This document shows positions 25,981 through 33,374 of a stretch of 64,000 nucleotides of DNA, piece by piece. The position numbers and the translations under genes were made by a program. The DNA lies in NCBI GenBank assembly GCA_036504515.1, contig DASXVA010000005.1, positions 4,088 through 68,087 on the forward strand, given 5' to 3'. Within the stretch, counting starts at the first letter, position 1, and every line of letters begins with the position of its first letter. Under the pieces are notes generated by a model. The model made no database searches. It saw only the letters and a program-made list of their open reading frames with translations, and had not been told where the DNA came from. This DNA is from AWTP1-18 sp036504515 (lineage in GTDB: Bacteria > Pseudomonadota > Gammaproteobacteria > Burkholderiales > Rhodocyclaceae).

Positions 25981-26061
25981 GAGTTCAACCTGTTGTGGCT
26001 TGATGGAGAGTAGGCCCCGATTTTAGCGGTTGCCTTTGCCTGTGCCCCGGGAAAAAGCCGC

Positions 26062-26436
26062 TCAAAGCACGACAAATACCTCGATCAGTACACGTTTCCA
26101 GGGGTTGGGGTGCTGCCGCAACTCGGCTATACGGGCTTCGACCCTGCCGCCCCGGTCCAGTTCCTCCGCCACGGTGCGGTTTTCAGCCCGGGGCAGGTAG
26201 CCGAGCTTTTCCCCTTGCCATTCAACCCGGATGGCCTTGGCATCGTGGGGGTTATCGGGTTCCCGGATCAGGGTTAGCCCATCCCCCACCTTCATTTCGT
26301 CCCAGCGCACCTTGCCGGCGTAGTACTGGAAGCCGGCCAGGGGCGAGCTTTGCACCAGAACCTTGACGGTCTGGGCCAGGGCCGGGACCGCCCAAGCCAG
26401 CAGCAGGAGCAGCAGGCTAGTCCGCAGGGAAGGCAT
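26062..26436 (-). CDS. Exported HIRAN-domain protein
   Basis: From the ATG at 26436 the product has 124 residues: a signal peptide (MPSLRTSLLLLLLAWAVPAL, cut after ALA near residue 21) and then one HIRAN domain filling the rest. HIRAN features are LAGFQYYAGK, LIREPDNPHDAKAIRVEW and GEKLGYLPRAENRTVAEELD. HIRAN domains usually bind DNA ends in helicases such as HLTF; an exported single-domain version must do something else. The start overlaps the end of yraN by 20 bases, so it is likely cotranscribed. Confidence 0.82.
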   Translation of the reverse strand: MPSLRTSLLLLLLAWAVPALAQTVKVLVQSSPLAGFQYYAGKVRWDEMKVGDGLTLIREPDNPHDAKAIRVEWQGEKLGYLPRAENRTVAEELDRGGRVEARIAELRQHPNPWKRVLIEVFVVL

Positions 26437-26815
26437 CGCGCAGCCACTCCAGGGAGGTTTCGGACAGGTCCGAGAGCAGGATGCAATCGAAGCGGCAGGC
26501 CTGTTCGCCATGGTTTTGCAAATAGTGCTGGGCCGCCTGGATCAGCCGTTTCTGCTTGGCCGGGGTGATGCTGGCGCCAGCGCCACCGAAGTTGGCATTG
26601 CTGCGCAGACGCACTTCCACAAAGACCAGGGTATTGCCGTCGGCGCAGATCAAATCAATCTCGCCGCCCTTGATCCGGTAGTTGCGCTCCAGCACCCGCA
26701 AGCCTTGGCGGGTCAGCCAATGGGCGGCCAAATCTTCTGCCGCCGCGCCGCTGGATTGACCATTCGGCTTGCGTGGCGAGGCTGCGGACCGGAGAATGCG
26801 GGTAATGAACGACAT
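26417..26815 (-). CDS. yraN: YraN/UPF0102 endonuclease-like protein
   Basis: The 132-residue product from the ATG at 26815 belongs to the UPF0102 family, a restriction-endonuclease-like fold. GAAAEDLAAHWLTRQGLRVL is followed by GGEIDLICADGNTLVFVEVR, carrying the E-x-D and E-V catalytic-type residues. Its function is not settled. The gene is divergent from rsmI, and the two start codons overlap head to head by 11 bases (26805-26815). Confidence 0.9.
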   Translation of the reverse strand: MSFITRILRSAASPRKPNGQSSGAAAEDLAAHWLTRQGLRVLERNYRIKGGEIDLICADGNTLVFVEVRLRSNANFGGAGASITPAKQKRLIQAAQHYLQNHGEQACRFDCILLSDLSETSLEWLRDAFPAD

Positions 26816-27689
26816 CAATGAACCAATCGGCAAGAAATCAGGGAGCAGGACAACGGCATTGTATGTGGTGGCCAGCCCCATGGGAAACCTGGGCGACATC
26901 ACCTTGCGCGCCCTGGAAATCCTCAAGTCCGTGGACGCCGTGGCTTGTGAAGACACCCGTCACGCCCGGCGCTTCCTCGACCACTACGGCATCCGCGCCG
27001 CTACCTTCGCCCTGCACGAGCACAACGAGCAGGAGGCCGGCGCCAAGCTGGTCGACCTGCTGGCCCAGGGCAAGGCGGTGGCCATGATTTCCGATGCCGG
27101 CACCCCCGCCATTTCCGACCCCGGCGCCAAGGCCGTGGCCGCAGTGCAGGCCGCAGGCTATCCGGTGATTCCGCTACCGGGCCCCAATGCCGCAGCCACG
27201 GCTTTGTCGGCTTCCGGCATCACCGACGACCGCTTCCTTTTCGTCGGCTTTCTGCCGCCGAAAGCCGGAGCACGCAAAGCCGAAATCGAACGCCTGAAAT
27301 CGGTGGAAGCCGCCCTGGTGTTTTACGAAGCGCCCCACCGCATCGAAGAAACCATCGCCGACCTGGCCGCCCTGCTGGAACCGGAACGGCAACTGGTGGT
27401 GGCACGGGAGCTGACCAAACTCTTTGAGCAGATCGTGCGCATGCCCATCGCCGAAGCCCCGGCATGGTTGGCCGCCGACAGCAACCGGCAGCGGGGCGAG
27501 TTCGTCCTCATCGTTTCCGCCCCGACCGTGAAAACTGGGCTGGATGGCGAAGCGGAGCGGGTGCTCAAGGCATTGCTGGCGGAGCTACCCACCAAGCAGG
27601 CGGCGAAGCTGGCGGCGGAAATCACCGGGGTTTCCAAGAACGAGCTTTATCAGCGGGCGTTGGAATTTAAGGACGTCGACAAAGGCTAG
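26805..27689 (+). CDS. rsmI: 16S rRNA (cytidine1402-2'-O)-methyltransferase
   Basis: RsmI adds the ribose methyl group to C1402 in the decoding centre. The 294-residue protein has the tetrapyrrole-methylase fold: LYVVASPMGNLGDITLRAL at the start, then DAVACEDTRHARRFLDHYG, ISDAGTPAISDPG and FYEAPHRIEETI. The ATG at 26805 follows GGAG with a 10-base gap; the frame is open to a TTG at 26769. Divergent pairing with yraN matches other proteobacteria, here without lpoA between them. Confidence 0.95.
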   Translation: MNDINEPIGKKSGSRTTALYVVASPMGNLGDITLRALEILKSVDAVACEDTRHARRFLDHYGIRAATFALHEHNEQEAGAKLVDLLAQGKAVAMISDAGTPAISDPGAKAVAAVQAAGYPVIPLPGPNAAATALSASGITDDRFLFVGFLPPKAGARKAEIERLKSVEAALVFYEAPHRIEETIADLAALLEPERQLVVARELTKLFEQIVRMPIAEAPAWLAADSNRQRGEFVLIVSAPTVKTGLDGEAERVLKALLAELPTKQAAKLAAEITGVSKNELYQRALEFKDVDKG

Positions 27690-27737
27690 CGTCGCAAGAA
27701 CGGTGTAACTGTTCGAAGACGCCCCATAGCGGAAGTT

Positions 27738-27823
27738 GCCGAACTGGATAAGCGGGCTTCAGTACCTGGAAGTGAGGGGGCGCAGCTTTTCGCGCAAGGT
27801 CCGGTGGATTGCAGGGTTGGACA
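27738..27823 (-). repeat. Candidate degenerate attC site after the HEPN-motif gene
   Basis: On the minus strand a core of RYYYAAC type, GTCCAAC, begins two bases after the stop of the 27824-28498 gene (complement of GTTGGACA at 27816-27823). A GTTCGGC core (complement of 27738-27744) lies 86 bases away, close to the 88 bases of the better attC at 28507. GTTCGGC has one mismatch to GTTRRRY, and the inner pairing is weak, so this is only a candidate. Confidence 0.35.
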
Positions 27824-28498
27824 TCATGTTGCGAGAAGCCCCAAGGTCGAGCATTTCTCGTCCATTGCAGGTAGCCAGATCTTCATTGATTCAATTCTCG
27901 AAGAAATTGCGCTGCGACCCAATGCAACACAGGGACCGAGAAAGTTGTCGTTAGACAACGAGACGCCATTCAGCGAAGGCAACGTAGCTCTTAGCAATTC
28001 CTTATGTTCGTAGGAGTCGATGAGTCCAGCAGCATGGACAATGCAATTCCGAACATAAATCAAGTGTTCTAGGTCCCCGATTTCAGTGGCATAGGACAGT
28101 TGGGCTTTCTCATTGAGAATCGTAAGCAAATGAATAGTGTCGTTCTTCGCCTTCGGTTTCTTTGGCAAAGAAAACTTGAGTCGCCTCTTAAATCCGAGCA
28201 CGCACCAATCGACTGTTGTAATAAGTGCTGTTAGCCCCGCATAGCGCGCTCGTTGAGAAAGGTCTACGTCAAAACGGTACTTGGCGCTCTCGACCAAGAG
28301 GTCTCGATATTGGTACTGAAGTGACTCATCGTCCTCGAGAATGACGGTGTTTTCCGCCAAACGAATTTCATGGCCTTTTTGTCTCTCAATGTTCTCCTCG
28401 GAAAGGCTAATGAAGTCCTCGACTCCACCGAGCATACCCATGACGTCTAGACAATAGAACGTCTTATCCAGAAGTCCAGTGAGATCGAGCTTAGACAT
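27824..28498 (-). CDS. Cassette-borne protein with a HEPN-like RN-x3-H motif
   Basis: I do not recognise a named family for this 224-residue protein. It looks cytosolic and mainly helical, with no signal peptide or membrane span. Near residue 155 it has YVRNCIVHAAG, an R-N-x3-H motif of the kind that defines HEPN ribonuclease folds, common in toxin and defence proteins. Base composition is clearly AT-richer than in the flanking genes. The start lies 9 bases from an attC core and the stop abuts another attC-like core, so it appears to be an integron gene cassette. Confidence 0.7.
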   Translation of the reverse strand: MSKLDLTGLLDKTFYCLDVMGMLGGVEDFISLSEENIERQKGHEIRLAENTVILEDDESLQYQYRDLLVESAKYRFDVDLSQRARYAGLTALITTVDWCVLGFKRRLKFSLPKKPKAKNDTIHLLTILNEKAQLSYATEIGDLEHLIYVRNCIVHAAGLIDSYEHKELLRATLPSLNGVSLSNDNFLGPCVALGRSAISSRIESMKIWLPAMDEKCSTLGLLAT

Positions 28499-28506
28499 GT
28501 GATGAT

Positions 28507-28594
28507 GCCCAACGTAGAGCTAACCGGCGCTGCGCGGCTTTATCGCGCAGCGTCCAGCGACCGAAGGGAGCGAGGTTGAGCGCCATGTTAGAGC
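28507..28594 (-). repeat. attC-like recombination site (88 bp) between two cassette genes
   Basis: On the minus strand the site runs from GCTCTAAC (complement of 28587-28594) to the perfect GTTRRRY core GTTGGGC (complement of 28507-28513). Inside, GGTTAGC pairs with GCTCAACC apart from one extrahelical base, and a 9-bp stem lies at 28528-28536/28544-28552. GCTCTAAC is the exact complement of GTTAGAGC at the start of the upstream cassette (28917-28924), as expected of a cassette excised and inserted by an integrase. Confidence 0.7.
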
Positions 28595-28607
28595 CCGAGC
28601 CACAACA

Positions 28608-28913
28608 CTAGACGGAACCAACTATGCGCTGGACAAACTGGCCAACGACAACAGCCAGAACCATGATTGCAGCAAAAGCCGGAACCGCGAGAAGAATGCG
28701 CATTGGACGGGAAAGGCGAGCAAAGAACTGTGACCCAAGCACAGTGGTTCCCACCCACTCAAGCGCAAACCACGCTGGAAGACCAACCAGAAACAAAGCC
28801 ACCCAACCAAGAAGTGACTTTGGTACCACGGGAAAGTAGACGAACAAGAGTGCGCAAGCCAACAGGCCCACAAGGCCAAGCAACGACAGAGATCTTCGCA
28901 GGTTGGATGACAT
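28608..28913 (-). CDS. Small three-span membrane protein in an integron-type cassette
   Basis: The 101-residue product has three predicted membrane spans, near residues 9-29, 33-52 and 72-95, joined by short basic loops (RLSRPMR). I know no family for it. It lies in an AT-richer island; its ATG is 3 bases from the cassette-start core GTTAGAGC, so there is almost no leader. Its stop is 13 bases before the attC-like site at 28507-28594. This compact gene-plus-attC unit is what integron cassettes look like. Confidence 0.6.
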   Translation of the reverse strand: MSSNLRRSLSLLGLVGLLACALLFVYFPVVPKSLLGWVALFLVGLPAWFALEWVGTTVLGSQFFARLSRPMRILLAVPAFAAIMVLAVVVGQFVQRIVGSV

Positions 28914-29160
28914 TGGGCTCTAACAGTGTTTACACGGACAGCTGGGTCCGTATAACAATTGATATTGATGACCTTGGATTTTCTGTCTTTTATTCATGAT
29001 CTTCAGTCATTTGGCATTGTGGCGGTCAGTATAACAACTCCAATATGCCGGACAGCTGCGCATTGTTTTGGGAATCTGGATGGTGGGCACGAATGGCCGC
29101 TTTGGGGAGAAAACGCGAACAGCCGCTTCTGGCCGGTAGCCGCCGTTAGCATCTGACCCT
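28914..29160. other. Non-coding accessory stretch with GTATAAC direct repeats
   Basis: No gene is supported here. The stretch holds the cassette-start core at 28917-28924, two direct copies of GTATAAC (28950-28956 and 29029-29035, 79 bases apart) and two copies of CGGACAGCTG (28935-28944 and 29049-29058). ACGGAC and GTCCGT (28934-28951) form a small hairpin. It may be debris of further attC sites. Confidence 0.45.
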
Positions 29161-30957
29161 CTACCCCACCGCATGAAACTGCAGCGCCGCCAGACTTGCA
29201 TAAAGTCCGCCCCGTTCCACCAATGAGGCGTGGGTGCCGGTTTCGACGATGCGGCCTTCTTCCATGACGATGATGCGGTCGGCGCGCTGCACGGTGGCGA
29301 GGCGGTGAGCGATGACCAGGGTGGTGCGGCCGGCCATGGCGGCTTCCAGGGCGCTTTGCACCAGGCGTTCCGATTCGGCGTCGAGGGCGCTGGTGGCTTC
29401 GTCCAGCAATAAGAGTGGCGGGTTCTTGAGCAGGGCGCGGGCGATGGCGATGCGTTGGCGCTGGCCGCCGGAAAGGCGTACGCCCCGCTCGCCGAGGAAG
29501 CTGCGGTAGCCCTCGGGCAGGCGTTCGATGAATTCGTGGGCGGCAGCCAGTTTGGCGGCGGCGATCACTTCTTCGTCGCTGGCGCTTTGGCGACCATAGC
29601 GGATGTTCTCCAGGGCGTTGGCGGAGAAGATCACGGTGTCCTGGGGGACGATGCCGATCGCATCGCGCAGGGTGTGCAGGTCCAGGCGGCGGATGTCCAC
29701 GCCGTTGAGGGCGATGGTGCCCCGCTGGGGATCGTAGAAGCGCAGCAGCAGTTGGAACAGGGTGGTCTTGCCGGCGCCGGAGGGGCCTACCACGGCCACG
29801 GTCTGGCCGGGGCTGACTTCCAGGGAAAAGTCCGCAAGGGAGTCGCTCAGGGGGCGGGAGGGGTAGTGGAAGCTGACGCCTTCCAGGGTCAGGGCCGCGC
29901 CCTGGGCAGCCCGGGGCGGCAGAGATTGCGCTTGGGCCGGGGACTGGATGGGGGAATCCGCCGTCAGTAGTTCCAGCAGCCGCTCGGTGGCGCCTGCGGC
30001 GCGCTGGGCTTCCCCCATCGTTTCGGCCAGGGCGGCGATGGCCCCGGCGACGAGGGCGGCGTAGAGGATGAACTGGCCCAAGTCGCCGCCGCTCATGGTG
30101 CCCTGGATCACGGCGTGGGCGCCGAGCCAGAGGACGAAGACGATGGCGCCGAAGACCAGCAGGATGGCCACCACGGTGAGCAGGGACCGGGCGCGGACGC
30201 GACGGATGGCGGTGGCGAAGGCGTTCTCCACCGAGACGCCGAAGCGCTCCGCTTCCTGCGCTTCCTGGGTGAAGGCCTGGACCGTGGGCATGGCGTTGAG
30301 GATTTCGCCGGCCAGGGCCGAGGCGTCGGCGATGCGGTCCTGGGAATCCCGCGACAGCTTGCGCACCCGGCGGCCGAAAAAGACGATGGGCAGCACCACG
30401 GCCACGAGCATGACGATGATGATGGCCGAGAGCTTGAAGCTGGTCACCACCATCATGCCCAGGCCGCCGATGAACAGCAGCAGGTTGCGCAGGGCCATGG
30501 AGATGCTGGTGCCCACCACGGTCTGGATCAGGGTGGTGTCGGTGGTCAGGCGCGACAGCACTTCGCCGCTCTGGGCGGTCTCGAAGAACTGGGGGCTCTG
30601 CTGCACCACATGGCGGTAAACGGCGGCGCGGATGTCGGCGGTGACCCGCTCACCGAGCCAGGACACGGCATAGAAGCGGGCTGCGGTGGCTACGGCTAGC
30701 ACGCAGGCGACGGCAAACAGAGCGAGGAAGTAGATGTCCACATGGTGCGGGCTGCTGTTTCCCGCGGAGCCGAAACCCAAATCGATCATCTGCTTGAAGG
30801 CGTAGGGAATGGCCAGGGTGGCCCCTGCCGCCACCAGCAGGGCAAGGCCCGCCAGGGCGAAGCGCTGCTTGTAGGGGGCGAGAAAGGGCAGCAGACCCTT
30901 GAGGGTGGCGAGGCTGCTCTTGGCAGGGGGAGGGGCGGGGGGCGTCGATGGAGTCAT
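29161..30957 (-). CDS. ABC transporter, fused permease and ATPase (MsbA/type IV exporter-like)
   Basis: The product from the ATG at 30957 has 598 residues. Six membrane spans in the first ~320 residues (AGLALLVAAGATLAIPYAFK, then RNLLLFIGGLGMMVVTSFKL) are followed by an ATPase domain with Walker A VGPSGAGKTT, signature LSGGQRQRIAIARALL and Walker B LLLLDEATSALD. It is a half-transporter that would act as a homodimer exporting lipid or another hydrophobic substrate; a role as MsbA itself is not shown. The frame is open further upstream into the pyrC region but without a plausible start. It is divergent from pyrC. Confidence 0.88.
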   Translation of the reverse strand: MTPSTPPAPPPAKSSLATLKGLLPFLAPYKQRFALAGLALLVAAGATLAIPYAFKQMIDLGFGSAGNSSPHHVDIYFLALFAVACVLAVATAARFYAVSWLGERVTADIRAAVYRHVVQQSPQFFETAQSGEVLSRLTTDTTLIQTVVGTSISMALRNLLLFIGGLGMMVVTSFKLSAIIIVMLVAVVLPIVFFGRRVRKLSRDSQDRIADASALAGEILNAMPTVQAFTQEAQEAERFGVSVENAFATAIRRVRARSLLTVVAILLVFGAIVFVLWLGAHAVIQGTMSGGDLGQFILYAALVAGAIAALAETMGEAQRAAGATERLLELLTADSPIQSPAQAQSLPPRAAQGAALTLEGVSFHYPSRPLSDSLADFSLEVSPGQTVAVVGPSGAGKTTLFQLLLRFYDPQRGTIALNGVDIRRLDLHTLRDAIGIVPQDTVIFSANALENIRYGRQSASDEEVIAAAKLAAAHEFIERLPEGYRSFLGERGVRLSGGQRQRIAIARALLKNPPLLLLDEATSALDAESERLVQSALEAAMAGRTTLVIAHRLATVQRADRIIVMEEGRIVETGTHASLVERGGLYASLAALQFHAVG

Positions 30958-31053
30958 GGGGAGACAGGGTTGCACATTCGGGTTGCACCATCGGTGCGGG
31001 GGAGGGCGTAGGGGATTGCCGCTTCGGCCAAGCTTACTCGCCCCGCCGCCGCC

Positions 31054-31059
31054 TATAAT
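31054..31059 (+). promoter_or_regulatory. Perfect -10 box (TATAAT) just before pyrC
   Basis: TATAAT at 31054-31059 ends only six bases before the pyrC ATG at 31066. A start 7 bases after the box would fall at the ATG itself, implying a leaderless mRNA. No good -35 hexamer is seen at the usual distance, so the call rests on the -10 box alone. Confidence 0.45.
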
Positions 31060-31065
31060 CCCCCC

Positions 31066-32103
31066 ATGCAAACGATTTCCCTTCTTCGCCCCGACGACTG
31101 GCACCTGCACCTGCGCGATGGCGCTGCCCTTGTATCCGTTCTGCCTGACACCGCCCGCCGTTTTGGCCGGGCCATTGTCATGCCCAACCTCAAGCCGCCG
31201 GTAACCACCGTGGCTTTGGCGGCAGAATACCGGCAGCGCATCCTTGCCGCATTGCCCGCAGGCATGAAGTTCGAACCCTTGATGACGCTGTACCTGACGG
31301 ACAACATGCCGGCTTCCGAAATCGACGCGGCCAAGGCCAGCGGTTTCGTTCATGCCGTCAAGCTTTATCCCGCCGGTGCCACCACCAATTCCGATGCGGG
31401 TGTCAGTAGCCTGGCCAAGTGCACCGCTACCTTGGCCCGGATGGAAGCCACGGGCATGCCCCTGCTGGTCCATGGCGAAGTGACCGATCCCGCCGTGGAT
31501 ATCTTCGACCGGGAAGCTGTCTTTATCGAAACCGTGCTGCAACCCCTGCTGAAAGATTTCCCCGGTTTGAAGGTCGTGCTGGAACACATCACCACCAAGG
31601 ACGGTGCCGAGTTCGTGGCCGGTGCCGGCGCCAACGTGGCGGCCACCATTACCGCCCACCACCTGCTGCTCAACCGCAATGCCATTTTTGTCGGCGGCAT
31701 TCGTCCCCACCACTACTGCCTGCCCATCCTCAAGCGGGAAACCCATCGTCAGGCCCTGGTGAAGGCCGCCACTTCTGGTAGCCCGAAGTTCTTCCTCGGC
31801 ACTGATTCGGCACCCCACGGGCAAAAGACCAAGGAAGCCGCCTGCGGTTGCGCCGGTTGCTACACCGCCAATGCCGGCATCGAACTTTATGCTGAAGTCT
31901 TTGATGACGCCGGTGCTTTGGACAAGCTGGAAGCCTTTGCCAGCCTGAACGGCCCGGCCTACTACGGCCTACCGGCCAATACCGAAAAAATCACCCTGGT
32001 GAAGGATGCCTGGCCGGTGCCGGCCACGCTGCCCTATCTCGATACCGATGCCCTGGTGCCCTTGCGGGCTGGGGAAACCATAGCCTGGAAGTTGAAGGAG
32101 TAG
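31066..32103 (+). CDS. pyrC: Dihydroorotase
   Basis: PyrC closes carbamoyl aspartate to dihydroorotate in pyrimidine synthesis. The 345-residue protein is the E. coli-type class II enzyme with the metal motif DDWHLHLRD (His13 and His15), the carboxylated-Lys segment HAVKLYPAGATTNSDAGV near residue 100, LVHGEVTD with a metal His, and TDSAPH near residue 245. No ribosome-binding site fits between the -10 box and the ATG. A lipoprotein gene follows after 3 bases. Confidence 0.97.
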   Translation: MQTISLLRPDDWHLHLRDGAALVSVLPDTARRFGRAIVMPNLKPPVTTVALAAEYRQRILAALPAGMKFEPLMTLYLTDNMPASEIDAAKASGFVHAVKLYPAGATTNSDAGVSSLAKCTATLARMEATGMPLLVHGEVTDPAVDIFDREAVFIETVLQPLLKDFPGLKVVLEHITTKDGAEFVAGAGANVAATITAHHLLLNRNAIFVGGIRPHHYCLPILKRETHRQALVKAATSGSPKFFLGTDSAPHGQKTKEAACGCAGCYTANAGIELYAEVFDDAGALDKLEAFASLNGPAYYGLPANTEKITLVKDAWPVPATLPYLDTDALVPLRAGETIAWKLKE

Positions 32104-32106
32104 TCG

Positions 32107-32571
32107 ATGTCCGTCCCGATGCCCATCCGATGGCCAGCTTTGCTGGCGCTGTTCTCCCTGCTTGGACTTACCGCCTGCGGCGCCACGGACGGTGCGGCCT
32201 ACAAGATCGATGGTCGCAGCGATATGGCCATCAGCGTCATTCGCGAACAGAACTGGATGTGGAGCAACTGGGAAGTGTCCATCGTCGTGGCGCGCCAGCC
32301 GGATTGCATGAGGCGCCACCATGTCAAACCGGTATCCAAGGATGTGCTGTTCAAGGTGGAGTTGTACCGGTCCCTTGAGGGTGGCTACATCCTGCGCCAG
32401 GGCAAGCGTTGGTACGTGACGGAAACGGCCCAGTGCCAGTTGCAAAAATTTGATACGCCGCCGGCAGAGCCCGGTGATCTGGTCGGCACCTTCATCGACA
32501 AGGACGGCGAGTTGCAATTCAAACCCGCCGAGCCGACAGACACCCCGATTCCCCCCCAAGCCAGTCGTTGA
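32107..32571 (+). CDS. Predicted lipoprotein of unknown function
   Basis: The 154-residue product starts with a lipoprotein signal: basic residues, a hydrophobic stretch (LLALFSLLGL) and the lipobox LTAC with Cys near residue 24. The mature part has two or three Cys (RQPDCMRR, AQCQLQ) and a Pro-rich tail. I recognise no family. It lies three bases after pyrC and its stop overlaps the next gene by four bases (TTGA), so the three genes look like one transcript. Confidence 0.75.
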   Translation: MSVPMPIRWPALLALFSLLGLTACGATDGAAYKIDGRSDMAISVIREQNWMWSNWEVSIVVARQPDCMRRHHVKPVSKDVLFKVELYRSLEGGYILRQGKRWYVTETAQCQLQKFDTPPAEPGDLVGTFIDKDGELQFKPAEPTDTPIPPQASR

Positions 32572-33332
32572 TTCCCTACGAGCCAACCGGTCAGCCCCTT
32601 CATGCCCCGCTCCACCCTTGGTGGCAGCGGGGCATTTTCACGCTGGATGAGCTGAATGCCGAGGCGACCGCTGCCGGCTTGCTGACTGGTGGCGGCCACC
32701 CTCTGCGCTTCGTTCCGCCGGGGGCAGGTGAAGGCTACGAGGCCAGTGCCTATCTGCGGGGCGAAGTGGAGACCCGGCCCGACAATTGGCACGATCTTTT
32801 TGGCGCCTGGGTCTGGTTGGCTTTTCCTCGCAGCAAGGCCGTCATGAACCGCCTGCACTGGCAAGCCCTGCAAACAGAAACCGGTCGACGCGGCCCGGTG
32901 CGGGATGCGCTGACCCAGTTCGACGAGTGCGGCGTGGTGGTGCTGTGTACCGACCACAGTTTGTGGGAGGGCATCCGTCAGCATCGTTGGCGGGAAGTAT
33001 TTGCCGAACGGCGGGCTGATGTGCAGCAGCATCTGTGCTTCATCGTTTACGGCCATGGCAGTCACGACGCCCTGCAAGCCCCCTTCATTGGTCTATGCGG
33101 CAAGGCCCTGTGTTTCGAGGTGGACCGCCTGCCCGAAACTGTCGTGGCCCAGGTTGAACTGGCGGACCAACGCCTGACGGATTACTTGCTGCAAACCAAG
33201 TCCTTGAACCCGCGCTGCTGGCAACCCCTGCCTTTACTCGGCATCCCCGGCGCCACAGCGGACAACGAAAACCCGGCCTATTACGACGATACCCGCCAGT
33301 TTCGACCGCTGCGCACCTTGGTTGCGGCATAA
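32568..33332 (+). CDS. DUF3025-family protein
   Basis: The 254-residue cytosolic protein resembles the DUF3025 family of proteobacteria, whose function is unknown. Segments such as NWHDLFGAWVWLAFPRSKAV and the following NRLHWQAL, with VLCTDHSLWEGI, support this. It starts at TTG (32568), sharing TTGA with the stop of the lipoprotein gene; no ATG occurs at a suitable place. rnpB follows 42 bases after its stop. Confidence 0.8.
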   Translation: MIPYEPTGQPLHAPLHPWWQRGIFTLDELNAEATAAGLLTGGGHPLRFVPPGAGEGYEASAYLRGEVETRPDNWHDLFGAWVWLAFPRSKAVMNRLHWQALQTETGRRGPVRDALTQFDECGVVVLCTDHSLWEGIRQHRWREVFAERRADVQQHLCFIVYGHGSHDALQAPFIGLCGKALCFEVDRLPETVVAQVELADQRLTDYLLQTKSLNPRCWQPLPLLGIPGATADNENPAYYDDTRQFRPLRTLVAA

Positions 33333-33361
33333 GTGCCCTGCTGAAACCGGCGCTAAGCCCG

Positions 33362-33367
33362 TACAAT
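33362..33367 (+). promoter_or_regulatory. -10 box of the rnpB promoter
   Basis: TACAAT is one mismatch from TATAAT and lies 7 bases before the 5' end of the RNase P RNA inferred from helix P1. The -35 region at the matching distance is weak (TGCTGA). Confidence 0.6.
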
Positions 33368-33374
33368 CCGCGCC

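Noticed and set aside
29161..31824. 887-residue version of the ABC exporter
   Set aside because: The upstream 290 codons lie opposite pyrC and have no ABC-exporter character; the ATG at 30957 gives the normal half-transporter length.
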